From NCBI GenBank assembly GCA_902784045.1, contig CACZTE010000266.1, positions 1 to 6,705 on the forward strand: a DNA stretch of 6,705 nucleotides, read 5' to 3'. The stretch is from an uncultured Eubacterium sp. (GTDB lineage: Bacteria > Bacillota > Clostridia > Eubacteriales > Eubacteriaceae). The translations under genes were made by a program, and so were the position numbers. Below, in pieces: positions 1 through 5,811 of this stretch. Below the pieces are notes generated by a model. The model saw nothing but the letters and a program-made list of their open reading frames with translations, was not told the origin of the DNA and did no database searches. Positions within the stretch are counted from its first letter, which is position 1. Each line of letters begins with the position of its first letter.

Positions 1-632
1 CTTATGAAACGTCGGTGTGGAGCACTATTAATACCGATACTGATCCCAAAGCGGCAGAAAAGCTTATTGCCGGTGAATTGTTTGATGACGGCTGCCCCAA
101 ATGCGGAAAAGTTCACCCGCTTAACTATCCGATGGTTTTCCACGATCCGGAGCATATGGTGATGATCAGCTATATTCTGGATGCCGCCGATTATCGGGAT
201 AAAGTTGCCGAAATTGAGGAGCTTTTTGAGGATCAGCCCCAGGTGGCGCCCGAATCCGGTTACCGTCACCGCATTGTCACAACGCAGAATGCCCTGCGTG
301 AAAAAGCGGTTATCTTTTACAACGGTCTTGACGATCGTCTAGTGGAAATGCTGAAAGTAATCTATTCTGAGCAGGTTCTCGCCCAATATCCAAATGTACA
401 GTTTAAAAATGTCTTTTTCTTAATCAACCCCAAAGGCGACTGGTTTATGCAGTTTATCGCTGATCGGCCGCTCACCATCCGCATTGACAAAAAAGTATAT
501 GAAGGCCTGAAAACGCAAATGGAAAAAGAGCTTAACCTTCCGGAAAACGAGCAATTTACCATCGACATGGAATGGGCTTATTTGAAGGTCAACGAAAAAA
601 ATAAAGAACTGGAAAAACAAAAAATCAACTAA
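1..632 (+). CDS. CpXC domain protein, 5'-truncated by window edge
   Basis: The reading frame is open from the left edge to a TAA at 630-632. A GTG at 15 could be read as a start, but the frame continues upstream (codons for Y-E-T-S before V-W-S-T-I-N), and the CpXC family normally begins further upstream with a first CPxC motif. I therefore treat the gene as partial. Visible hallmarks, numbered from the GTG, are the W-S-x-I-N-x-x-x-D-P stretch (about 2-11), the second zinc-type motif CPKCGK (27-32), and the family-like hydrophobic Y-P-x-x-F-H-D-P segment (38-45). The remaining roughly 150 residues are a soluble mixed alpha/beta region ending in a Lys/Glu-rich tail. No signal peptide or membrane segment is visible. 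CpXC proteins probably bind metal through paired CxxC motifs; their cellular role is not established, so none is assigned. The family call is from recalled motif pattern, not a search. Confidence 0.8.
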   Translation, partial: YETSVWSTINTDTDPKAAEKLIAGELFDDGCPKCGKVHPLNYPMVFHDPEHMVMISYILDAADYRDKVAEIEELFEDQPQVAPESGYRHRIVTTQNALREKAVIFYNGLDDRLVEMLKVIYSEQVLAQYPNVQFKNVFFLINPKGDWFMQFIADRPLTIRIDKKVYEGLKTQMEKELNLPENEQFTIDMEWAYLKVNEKNKELEKQKIN

Positions 633-654
633 AACGCGGGAAAATATTCGCGTT
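633..654 (+). terminator. weak hairpin after the CpXC gene
   Basis: AACGCG (633-638) and CGCGTT (649-654) form a perfect 6-bp stem, extendable by two G-U pairs, starting directly after the TAA. It is well placed to end the CpXC transcript. No T-run follows, so as an intrinsic terminator it is weak; it may only protect the 3' end. Confidence 0.3.
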
Positions 655-806
655 CATGCGTCCGCTGATATAAAAAAGTTGCGATTGAGTTTTGGATTGT
701 GAGCGTGATGATGACCTACTTGTGATATTTTTACTTTTGGCACTATTAATCAACGATAGCCTCGATTCAATTGAAACAATGTTTTTAATATAGTGCATTG
801 TATATG

Positions 807-835
807 TTTTCATTATCATAAAAATATGTTATGAT
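807..835 (+). promoter_or_regulatory. candidate extended -10 promoter for the 900-2120 gene
   Basis: TTTTCA (807-812, 4 of 6 to TTGACA) is separated by 17 bp from TATGAT (830-835, 5 of 6 to TATAAT). The -10 is preceded by TG-T (827-829), the extended -10 arrangement. The predicted start is near 842, about 58 bases before the ATG. The flanking DNA is A/T rich. The rest of the 633-899 gap holds no gene I can support. Confidence 0.5.
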
Positions 836-846
836 TAACAATAGGT

Positions 847-870
847 ATATCTTTTGACATCAAAAGATAT
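847..870. promoter_or_regulatory. perfect 24-bp palindrome, operator-like
   Basis: The arms ATATCTTTTGA (847-857) and TCAAAAGATAT (860-870) are exact reverse complements separated by CA. The element lies just downstream of the candidate start near 842 and 10 bases before the ribosome site at 881-892. This is a typical position for a dimeric repressor to block transcription. In RNA it could also fold as a 10-bp stem with an ACAU loop, but it has no following U-run, so it is not a terminator. The binding protein is unknown. Confidence 0.6.
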
Positions 871-899
871 GATCAAATCCAAAGGAAAGAGGAAAGAAG

Positions 900-2120
900 A
901 TGCCAGAACAATCCACACAAGAATCCACAAATCAATCTATACAACAGCCCCCTAAAAAATCTGACAATCAGAAAAAAATTATTATTGGTGTTGTCGCGGC
1001 GGTTGTCGTTATCGCTCTGATAGCTATCGGCGCGTCCGGCTTATTTGCCGCTTTTGTCGCTCCCAAGGAAGAGGTTCAATTCAAATTTGAACCGGAAACC
1101 GACAAAAACTGGAGCAGCGCGTCTACGCCGATTTTTGTCCATGTCAAGGGCATCGACGACAAAACAAAAAGTGTGAATTTCTACCGGATGTTTACACCGT
1201 CGATGACATCAGAGGACCGCGCGCCCAAGCGCACCTTCCCCAATGGAAAATACGAGGTGCACTATATCAGCCCGATGAACGCCGATGGTTCTGTTTATGA
1301 TGTAGAAGGTGACGAAAAGGTTGACACCAACGGGAGAGATTATACTTTCAAGGCCAAATTCAAACTGGTCCAGCGTAAAGACGTCACAGCCAACAGACTT
1401 GAAAGCCTGATCAAACAGCTGAGCGATATTGGAGATTTGGGCGATGATTCGATGAAAGAGTCCGATGTATCCGGCGCGATTACAAAGATTGCTAAAGTTA
1501 AACGGGATATCGAAAACGAAAATAACGCGAAAATAGCAGCAGATCTCAAAAAACGTCAGGATCAGGCAATCGCCGACGCGCAAAACCGCGGTTATACCAT
1601 CTATACCGGATCTATTGCCGTTGCGGAAAACGCCGCGCAAATGTATGCCATTCAAGGGATTCCCAATCCTTATGATAATGTCAATGAATCCGCTCAAAAA
1701 TCTGAATTGGTAAAATCGACATACGCAATGCAGGCAGCTCAGTCATCTCAAAATGCTGAAACACAGCAGGAACCTTCACCGAGTGCTGAGCCCACACCGA
1801 CGCCTACGCCGACACCTGCTCCGACGGCAACCCCGGCTCCAACGCCGGTCCCCACACCGACACCCGCTCCCACACCGACCATCGAACAGGGTTCATTTGT
1901 GGTGCTGTTGTTGGCCGATAAATCTGTGAGACCGCCGAACGCGCCGAATGCCAACATGATTCTCATCAGCAGAGATGCGGGACAATGGACTGATTTAGAA
2001 GGGAAGGCCGTTACGATAGGTATTCGCAACGCCAGCATCACCATGCCGACGGAAAATCGTTCACTGCCTGTTGGTCAACCTCGTGCCGGTGATGTCATTC
2101 GCGTCTTACCGCTAAAATAA
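900..2120 (+). CDS. unrecognised membrane-anchored protein with Pro/Thr linker
   Basis: 406 residues. The ATG follows a purine-rich ribosome site (AAAGGAAAGAGG, 881-892), and TAA ends it. Parts in order: a hydrophilic Gln/Ser/Thr-rich N-terminal tail (1-26) ending in KK; one membrane helix (about 27-53) of Ile/Val/Ala, with positive charges before it suggesting N-in/C-out; a beta-rich region (about 57-160) with the pattern G-x-Y-x-V-x-x-I-S-P-x-x-x-D-G-S-x-Y (116-133); a charged, probably helical or coiled-coil stretch (about 165-228); a Gln/Ala/Ser-rich spacer; a Pro/Thr repeat (291-327); and a C-terminal domain of about 79 residues (328-406) with alternating hydrophobic strands. There is no cell-wall sorting motif, lipobox or obvious catalytic motif. 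The Pro/Thr run looks like a surface linker holding the last domain away from the membrane. A surface sensor, adhesin or binding protein would fit, but I cannot assign a function. It is flanked by its own promoter candidate and a strong terminator, so it is probably monocistronic. Confidence 0.85.
   Translation: MPEQSTQESTNQSIQQPPKKSDNQKKIIIGVVAAVVVIALIAIGASGLFAAFVAPKEEVQFKFEPETDKNWSSASTPIFVHVKGIDDKTKSVNFYRMFTPSMTSEDRAPKRTFPNGKYEVHYISPMNADGSVYDVEGDEKVDTNGRDYTFKAKFKLVQRKDVTANRLESLIKQLSDIGDLGDDSMKESDVSGAITKIAKVKRDIENENNAKIAADLKKRQDQAIADAQNRGYTIYTGSIAVAENAAQMYAIQGIPNPYDNVNESAQKSELVKSTYAMQAAQSSQNAETQQEPSPSAEPTPTPTPTPAPTATPAPTPVPTPTPAPTPTIEQGSFVVLLLADKSVRPPNAPNANMILISRDAGQWTDLEGKAVTIGIRNASITMPTENRSLPVGQPRAGDVIRVLPLK
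1791..1880 (+). repeat. Pro-Thr/Ala codon repeat in the membrane protein
   Basis: About 30 codons (residues 298-327) alternate Pro with Thr, Ala or Val. At DNA level these are degenerate 6-bp units of the CCNACN/CCNGCN kind, with the longer phrase CCCACACCGACACC recurring near-exactly (from 1791 and from 1850). The codon third positions vary, so the repeat is old or selected at protein level rather than a fresh tandem expansion. It encodes a stiff, extended linker. Confidence 0.9.
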
Positions 2121-2138
2121 CACAAAAATATTTTAAAG

Positions 2139-2180
2139 AAAAAACCGTTCGACATTTTTGCCTATGCCGGACGGTTTTTT
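2139..2180. terminator. bidirectional intrinsic terminator
   Basis: Left arm 2139-2151 (A6-CCGTTCG) pairs with right arm 2168-2180 (CGGACGG-T6) over 13 positions with one G-U pair; the loop is 16 bases. The right arm ends in T6 for the plus strand, and the left arm gives a T6 for the minus strand. It lies 18 bases after the membrane protein gene's stop and about 70 bases beyond the nitroreductase stop, so it can serve both convergent transcripts. Confidence 0.88.
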
Positions 2181-2249
2181 ATTATCTGTCATTTTTTTAT
2201 TGGAGAATGATCACTTGTTGTTGGTGGTCTGCATAATTTGCGTATTTTT

Positions 2250-2753
2250 TTAGAAACCGTTGGTATGAACACGGCTCATATCGTAATCACGGCCGTCTTC
2301 GCGTTTTTTGGATTTTGCGTAGCCGATGGAAAGAACGGCAAAGGGAATGATGTTATCCGGCAGGGCGAAGAGATTAATCAGCGGACGCATGCGATCTTCA
2401 TAGGGGGCGAAAGCCAGCCAGACGCCGTCTAAATCCAAATGGACTGCTTCAAGTAAAATGTTTTCGCAAACAGCGCCAAGATCGGCATGCATGCAGTCGG
2501 GAAAGCGCAGCCGATTGGTATCGCCGCAAACGATAATCTGGACGCCGGCATCTTTCGCGCATCCGGAATAGGGTGAGCTGGCAGCGACTTTGGCCTTTAG
2601 ATCGTTATCAGTTACAATGATGAATTCCCATTCCCGCTGGTTTCCAGCGGTGGGGGCGGCCATTCCGGCTTTGATCAGTTTTTCGATTTTTTCGCTTTCA
2701 ACAGGACGCCCGTCATATTGACGAACAGAGTGACGGTTAAAAATAGTATCCAT
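2250..2753 (-). CDS. nitroreductase-family flavoprotein
   Basis: 167 residues from the chosen ATG at 2753. The frame is open to an ATG at 2813, but AAGGAG (2766-2761) sits 7 bases before 2753 and the family's usual R-x-S-x-R start falls right after it, so the inner start is preferred. Hallmarks: R7-H-S-V-R11, expected to contact the FMN phosphate; A-A-P-T-A-G-N-Q (32-39), the family's APSxGN segment; D-L-G-A-x-x-E-N-I-L-L-E-A (91-103), a helix at the dimer and flavin site; and L-P-x-N-I-I-P-F-x-V-L-x-I-G-Y-A (131-145). The compact length fits single-domain members. The likely activity is NAD(P)H-dependent reduction of nitro compounds, quinones or flavins in the cytosol by an FMN dimer; the true substrate cannot be told. 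It lies 185 bp downstream of the aminopeptidase gene on the same strand and has its own promoter candidate. Confidence 0.9.
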   Translation of the reverse strand: MDTIFNRHSVRQYDGRPVESEKIEKLIKAGMAAPTAGNQREWEFIIVTDNDLKAKVAASSPYSGCAKDAGVQIIVCGDTNRLRFPDCMHADLGAVCENILLEAVHLDLDGVWLAFAPYEDRMRPLINLFALPDNIIPFAVLSIGYAKSKKREDGRDYDMSRVHTNGF

Positions 2754-2760
2754 ATTTTTT

Positions 2761-2766
2761 CTCCTT
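2761..2766 (-). promoter_or_regulatory. ribosome binding site that fixes the nitroreductase start
   Basis: AAGGAG on the minus strand, 7 bases before the ATG at 2753. It decides against the longer reading from 2813, whose extra 20 residues do not resemble the family and whose codons cover the promoter candidate and inverted repeat. Confidence 0.85.
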
Positions 2767-2797
2767 ATCGTGATTGGTAAATTCATCATATCACGAT
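2767..2797 (-). promoter_or_regulatory. extended -10 promoter within an 8-bp inverted repeat
   Basis: On the minus strand, TG-A-TATGAT (2793-2785) is an extended -10 element, with a predicted start near 2778 and a leader of about 25 bases. I see no convincing -35. ATCGTGAT (2767-2774) and ATCACGAT (2790-2797) are exact inverted repeats 15 bases apart. One arm overlaps the -10 and the other lies in the leader next to the ribosome site. This fits an operator for a dimeric regulator of the nitroreductase gene, though an 8-bp repeat in A/T-rich DNA can arise by chance. Confidence 0.42.
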
Positions 2798-2938
2798 TTA
2801 AAAAAGATTTCATATGTTTTCTTCAAAAGATTTTTCATCGAATCGTCTGATCGTATCTCTGGGTGCTACCCGATAATTTTTTTATGCGGGCATGCAAAAT
2901 ATAGATTTAAGAGCTTCGCTTTGAGAATATCCGGAGAA

Positions 2939-4171
2939 TTAGATTGACCAGTCGCCGTTTTGAAATACAGGAATTTCCGTGCCGTCGGCCATGATTCCGG
3001 TAATGCTTAAATCCTCAGTGCCGACCATAAAATCCACATGGGTGGCGCTGACGTTGAGTCCCGCCGATTTTAACGCGTTTTCGTCCATTTCCGTGCCGCC
3101 TTTAATACAGGTGGGATAAGCGGAGCCCAGCGCGAAATGGCAGGATGCGTTTTCATCGAAAAGCGTGTTGTAGAATAAAATGTTCATTTCGGAAATGGGT
3201 GAGTGATACGGAACGAGGGCAATTTCGCCCAGTTGATCCGAGCCTTCGGTGGAGGCGACCAGACTTTTTAAGGCGTCTTCTCCGATGTCGGCATGAAAAT
3301 CGGTGACGTGTCCGTCTTTAAAAGTAAAGGAAAATCCGTCAATGAGCTGTCCGTTGTAAACCAGCGGGTGAGAACTGACGAGGGTACCGTTAACTTTGTC
3401 TTTATGAGGCGCGGAGAAGACTTCCTCTGTTGGTATATTCGGGAAAAAGACGACGCCGTCTTCAGCGGCTTCGGAGCCGCCGGTAAAAATGTAGTTGTCC
3501 GGCATACCGACTTTAAGATCTGTGCCGTTTGCGCTTTTATAATGAAAGGCCTTGAACTGATGACTGTTTAAAAAGTCGGATTTGGCGTTGAAGGTGTCAT
3601 TATGGGCGTGCCAGCAGGCGACGGGATTGTTGTTATCAACACGGGATGCTTTGATAATAGCGTCCCATAAAGCGGATACCGCGTCGGCATCAGAGAGGTT
3701 GGGAAATACTTTTTTTGCCCAGCCGACAGTAGGAACGGCAATGACGCACCAACGGATGCGGTTGTTGATGATGGCGTCGTGAAAGGGCATGGCCGCTTTG
3801 CTGAAGGCGACAGCGGCGGCTTTGACCTTTTCCGCGTCGACGCCTGCCATGATATCGGGATCTTCGGCGTGAATGGAAATGACGGCGTCGCCATCATCGA
3901 CCATGGTTTTTAATCTGTCGATATGCCAGGCGGGTACTTTGGTCAGTGTTTCGGTTGACGCGTGATCATAGCGCATGCGTGCGACCTGTTCATCGCTGTA
4001 TTTAACAGAAACGTCGCCGGCGCCGTGCTCAAAAGCGGCTTTGGCTACGGCACGGGCAAATTCCATGCATTCAGCCGGCGCGTTAATGACGAGTTTTTGA
4101 CCCGGCTGAAGGTTGACGCCGATAGCAACGGCGATTTCCGCGAGTTTTTGTTGATATGAGGATAGTGACAT
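2939..4171 (-). CDS. M29-family metallo-aminopeptidase (AmpS/PepS type)
   Basis: 410 residues, the usual length of the M29 aminopeptidases (thermophilic aminopeptidase T, AmpS, PepS). These are cytosolic dimeric two-metal enzymes that remove N-terminal residues from peptides. The ATG at 4171 follows GGAGGT (4182-4177) by 5 bases. All expected ligand regions are present: N-I-P-T-E-E-V (245-251, Glu249/250), L-G-E-I-A-L-V (314-320, Glu316), N-T-L-F-D-E-N-A-S-C-H (335-345, His345), Tyr352, and T-H-V-D-F-M-V-G (377-384, His378 and Asp380). The N-terminal half (1-230) carries the family's Q-P-G-Q-x-x-x-I (22-29) and E-D-P-D-I-M (103-108) segments. It appears intact. It may supply amino acids from peptides in a fermentative cell. 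No signal peptide. The closest subfamily name cannot be settled by eye, so no symbol is given. Confidence 0.93.
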   Translation of the reverse strand: MSLSSYQQKLAEIAVAIGVNLQPGQKLVINAPAECMEFARAVAKAAFEHGAGDVSVKYSDEQVARMRYDHASTETLTKVPAWHIDRLKTMVDDGDAVISIHAEDPDIMAGVDAEKVKAAAVAFSKAAMPFHDAIINNRIRWCVIAVPTVGWAKKVFPNLSDADAVSALWDAIIKASRVDNNNPVACWHAHNDTFNAKSDFLNSHQFKAFHYKSANGTDLKVGMPDNYIFTGGSEAAEDGVVFFPNIPTEEVFSAPHKDKVNGTLVSSHPLVYNGQLIDGFSFTFKDGHVTDFHADIGEDALKSLVASTEGSDQLGEIALVPYHSPISEMNILFYNTLFDENASCHFALGSAYPTCIKGGTEMDENALKSAGLNVSATHVDFMVGTEDLSITGIMADGTEIPVFQNGDWSI

Positions 4172-4223
4172 GTTAGACCTCCATTGAATTTAGATTCGGC
4201 ATAACCGGATTGATTGAATACAG

Positions 4224-4276
4224 AAAGCAACGCTACGGCACGAACTGGTGCCTTCTAAACGTGCGTGGCTTGCTTT
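4224..4276 (-). promoter_or_regulatory. structured 5' leader element upstream of the aminopeptidase gene
   Basis: Outer arms 4224-4230 (AAAGCAA) and 4270-4276 (TTGCTTT) are exact complements. Inside a 4/3-base internal loop, 4235-4242 pairs with 4260-4266 over seven base pairs with one bulged base, leaving a 17-base loop. A competing local hairpin pairs 4237-4241 (GGCAC) with 4248-4252 (GTGCC) and excludes the inner long stem. The element lies about 50 bases before the start codon, within the leader if transcription begins further upstream; a weak TG-A-TATATA extended -10 at 4348-4340 is one option. No T-box or known riboswitch consensus was recognised and no U-run follows. A structured leader or a DNA operator are both possible. 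Confidence 0.4.
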
Positions 4277-4355
4277 AACTTTGTTTTGATTTCGCTTTGA
4301 TTTTACTCTATTTTTATAAAAAGTATTTTGGAGAAATTTTATATATCATTAAATG

Positions 4356-4373
4356 AGCGCTTTAGGTGGCGCT
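4356..4373. other. small hairpin in the tmcAL-aminopeptidase gap
   Basis: AGCGC (4356-4360) and GCGCT (4369-4373) form a 5-bp stem with an 8-base loop, about 64 bases beyond the tmcAL stop on the minus strand. It could end the tmcAL transcript, but no T-run follows on that strand, so it is a poor intrinsic terminator. Apart from this and the leader element at 4224-4276, the gap holds A/T-rich DNA and no gene. Confidence 0.25.
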
Positions 4374-4436
4374 GGCCTGATTTTGCCGATAAATCATGTT
4401 TTTAACAAATCTTTTCCCACGGCGTAAGGTTTTATT

Positions 4437-5648
4437 TCAGATTTTGATATTCAGGATGAGATTTTTTGTATAGTCTCGGTGATAACAAAATGAACCCGAA
4501 AACAGGCTTTGCAGATCCGTCGCTTTGATATCGTAAGTGAGAACTTCTTTTTGAACCGGACTAAGTTTTGTCTGGTTGGTGCGCAAATTGGTCAAAATGG
4601 GCATATCGGAGCTACTTTTAATCATTTTGATAATGTCTCTGCCTTTTTCATTCATGGCGAGGACGCGCAGATAAGGGGGCGCTTCGCGCAAAGCGTTTAG
4701 TTTTTCTTCCTCAGATGCCATCATCAGGTGGGCCAAAGCGCGTCTGACGCGGCTTTTGGGGATGCGTTTGGATGAGGCGACATCCACAATACCTTCGATA
4801 TGTTTTTCGGTTTTCAAAGCGTTTTGAATGGCGAATTCCAACCCTTCGGACACATCGGGAAGGGCTCTGATATCTTTGAGATCACAAGCAGTCAGACGAG
4901 CAAGTAGAGCATTTTCGTAGTTTGTTTTGATGTTCTTGACAGGCATGGCTTTTAGCATATCCGTCGGGTAGGGGACATAGTGAGCCGCGGTTAAACTATC
5001 ACCTTTTTCCAGACAGTCACGAATATGTTTGGCCGATGAGAAGATGCGGTTCTCAGATGCCGCGGTGTTGTGTTCGGCGCCTTCTCTTTTAACCGCAAAG
5101 GCGGTAAAATCACAATGCTGTTTTCGCATGGCCTTTATATACTCGACGGCGAGAATATTGTTAGGGGATTTTAAAATGGCCGCCGCGTCTTCGCCTAAGA
5201 TGTCTCCTACAGCTTTTTCCCTTGCGGCGGCAAAGCCCATGCCCTGTTTTAAATAATTTTTGAGGATGTCTCGTATGTTGTCAGGCTCGTCGCAAAGCGC
5301 GTCGGCAACTGCTTTAAGCTTTTGAACATTTTCGCACTCGCTGCCGAAAGAGAGCACGTCAACGGCTTGCGACGCATTTAAAATGGCTACGGCGCCGTCC
5401 GCGAAGGCCTCCGCTCCCGCTCCCGCAAAAATATAAGGCAGCTCGCAAACGAGATCCGCGCCGTTTTGAAGCGCCATCCCGGCTCTTGTCCATTTGTCCG
5501 TGACGGCGGGACCGCCGCGCTGGACAAAACCGCCGCTCATCAGCACCATGATATGAGTGGCGCTCGCGGCGTTTTGCGTGATGTTCAAATGATGACGATG
5601 CCCGTTGTGAAAGGGATTGTATTCTGCGATGACAGCGGCGAGTTTCAT
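4437..5648 (-). CDS. tmcAL: tRNA(Met) cytidine acetate ligase TmcAL (YlbM family)
   Basis: 403 residues, the family's normal length. The ATG at 5648 follows GGAGGA (5659-5654) by 5 bases and the gene ends in TGA. TmcAL activates acetate with ATP to acetyl-adenylate and transfers the acetyl group to N4 of the wobble cytidine (C34) of elongator tRNA-Met, making ac4C, which secures AUG reading. Visible motifs: the nucleotidyltransferase signature E-Y-N-P-F-H-N-G-H (9-17, HxGH at His14/His17), M-S-G-G-F-V-Q-R-G-G-P-A (37-48), G-A-D-L-V-C-E-L-P (63-71), F-G-S-E (101-104), S-P-N-N-I-L-A-V-E-Y-I-K-A (161-173), R-E-G-A (188-191) and F-S-S-A-K-H-I-R (203-210). The C-terminal half is the helical, tRNA-facing region. 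It diverges from ackA, whose product makes acetate and ATP, the two small substrates of this enzyme. No truncation or frameshift is seen. Confidence 0.95.
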   Translation of the reverse strand: MKLAAVIAEYNPFHNGHRHHLNITQNAASATHIMVLMSGGFVQRGGPAVTDKWTRAGMALQNGADLVCELPYIFAGAGAEAFADGAVAILNASQAVDVLSFGSECENVQKLKAVADALCDEPDNIRDILKNYLKQGMGFAAAREKAVGDILGEDAAAILKSPNNILAVEYIKAMRKQHCDFTAFAVKREGAEHNTAASENRIFSSAKHIRDCLEKGDSLTAAHYVPYPTDMLKAMPVKNIKTNYENALLARLTACDLKDIRALPDVSEGLEFAIQNALKTEKHIEGIVDVASSKRIPKSRVRRALAHLMMASEEEKLNALREAPPYLRVLAMNEKGRDIIKMIKSSSDMPILTNLRTNQTKLSPVQKEVLTYDIKATDLQSLFSGSFCYHRDYTKNLILNIKI

Positions 5649-5732
5649 CTTTTTCCTCCGGGGATTGGTCTAAGAAAATGCAATTTTTTCAAGGTGATGA
5701 TTAAAATTGTATAAGCGGATAATCGCGATAAT

Positions 5733-5767
5733 TGATATTATAATAACATATCTCAATGTCAATTCAA
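5733..5767. promoter_or_regulatory. overlapping divergent promoters for tmcAL and ackA
   Basis: Minus strand (tmcAL): TTGAAT (5767-5762), a 16-bp spacer, then TG-T-TATTAT (5748-5740), an extended -10 with 5 of 6 matches. Plus strand (ackA): TG-A-TATTAT (5733-5741), or the consensus TATAAT three bases on (5739-5744), with no good -35. The two -10 elements share bases 5740-5741 or more, so polymerase should not occupy both at once. Predicted starts are near 5733 (minus) and 5748 (plus). Confidence 0.5.
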
Positions 5768-5779
5768 ATTTTCAATTGA
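5759..5779. promoter_or_regulatory. imperfect 21-bp palindrome in the tmcAL/ackA gap
   Basis: A 21-base palindrome centred on T5769, with TCAATT (5759-5764) matched by AATTGA (5774-5779), AAA (5766-5768) by TTT (5770-5772), and one mismatched pair (C5765/C5773). Nine of ten pairs match. It overlaps the tmcAL -35 candidate and lies in the ackA leader, 13 bases before the ackA ribosome site. It could be an operator affecting both genes; A/T-rich chance symmetry is the alternative. Confidence 0.4.
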
Positions 5780-5811
5780 TACAGTATTTTTTAAAGGAGA
5801 ATTTAGTTAAG

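Noticed and set aside
625..819. 64-codon minus-strand open frame in the gap after the CpXC gene
   Set aside because: Low-complexity Ser/Lys-rich translation, no convincing ribosome site or motif, and it overlaps the end of the CpXC gene.
854..859. Perfect TTGACA as a -35 element for the membrane protein gene
   Set aside because: No -10-like sequence lies 16-18 bases downstream (that position is the start of the ribosome site); TATGAT at 868 is only 8 bases away. It is part of the palindrome.
1209..1697. 162-codon open frame on the minus strand inside the membrane protein gene
   Set aside because: It lies wholly antisense to a gene with a good ribosome site and coherent domain layout, and its translation shows no family motif.
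2754..2813. 20-residue N-terminal extension of the nitroreductase
   Set aside because: The inner ATG has an AAGGAG at good spacing and the family motif starts right after it; the extension covers promoter-like DNA.
2861..2883. GGGT-GCT-ACCC hairpin followed by T7, terminator-like on the plus strand
   Set aside because: The stem is only 4 bp with a 3-base loop, and no plus-strand gene lies upstream to be terminated there.
2910..2922. Short stem after the aminopeptidase stop as a terminator
   Set aside because: Five pairs including a wobble, a 3-base loop and no proper T-run; too weak to call.
4284..4304. TTTGATTT direct repeat with 11-base period upstream of the aminopeptidase gene
   Set aside because: Short, T-rich and without a recognisable regulator consensus; probably compositional.
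5710..5723. CcpA cre-like sequence upstream of ackA (around AAGCGGAT)
   Set aside because: At least two conserved cre positions mismatch, so it cannot be distinguished from chance by eye.
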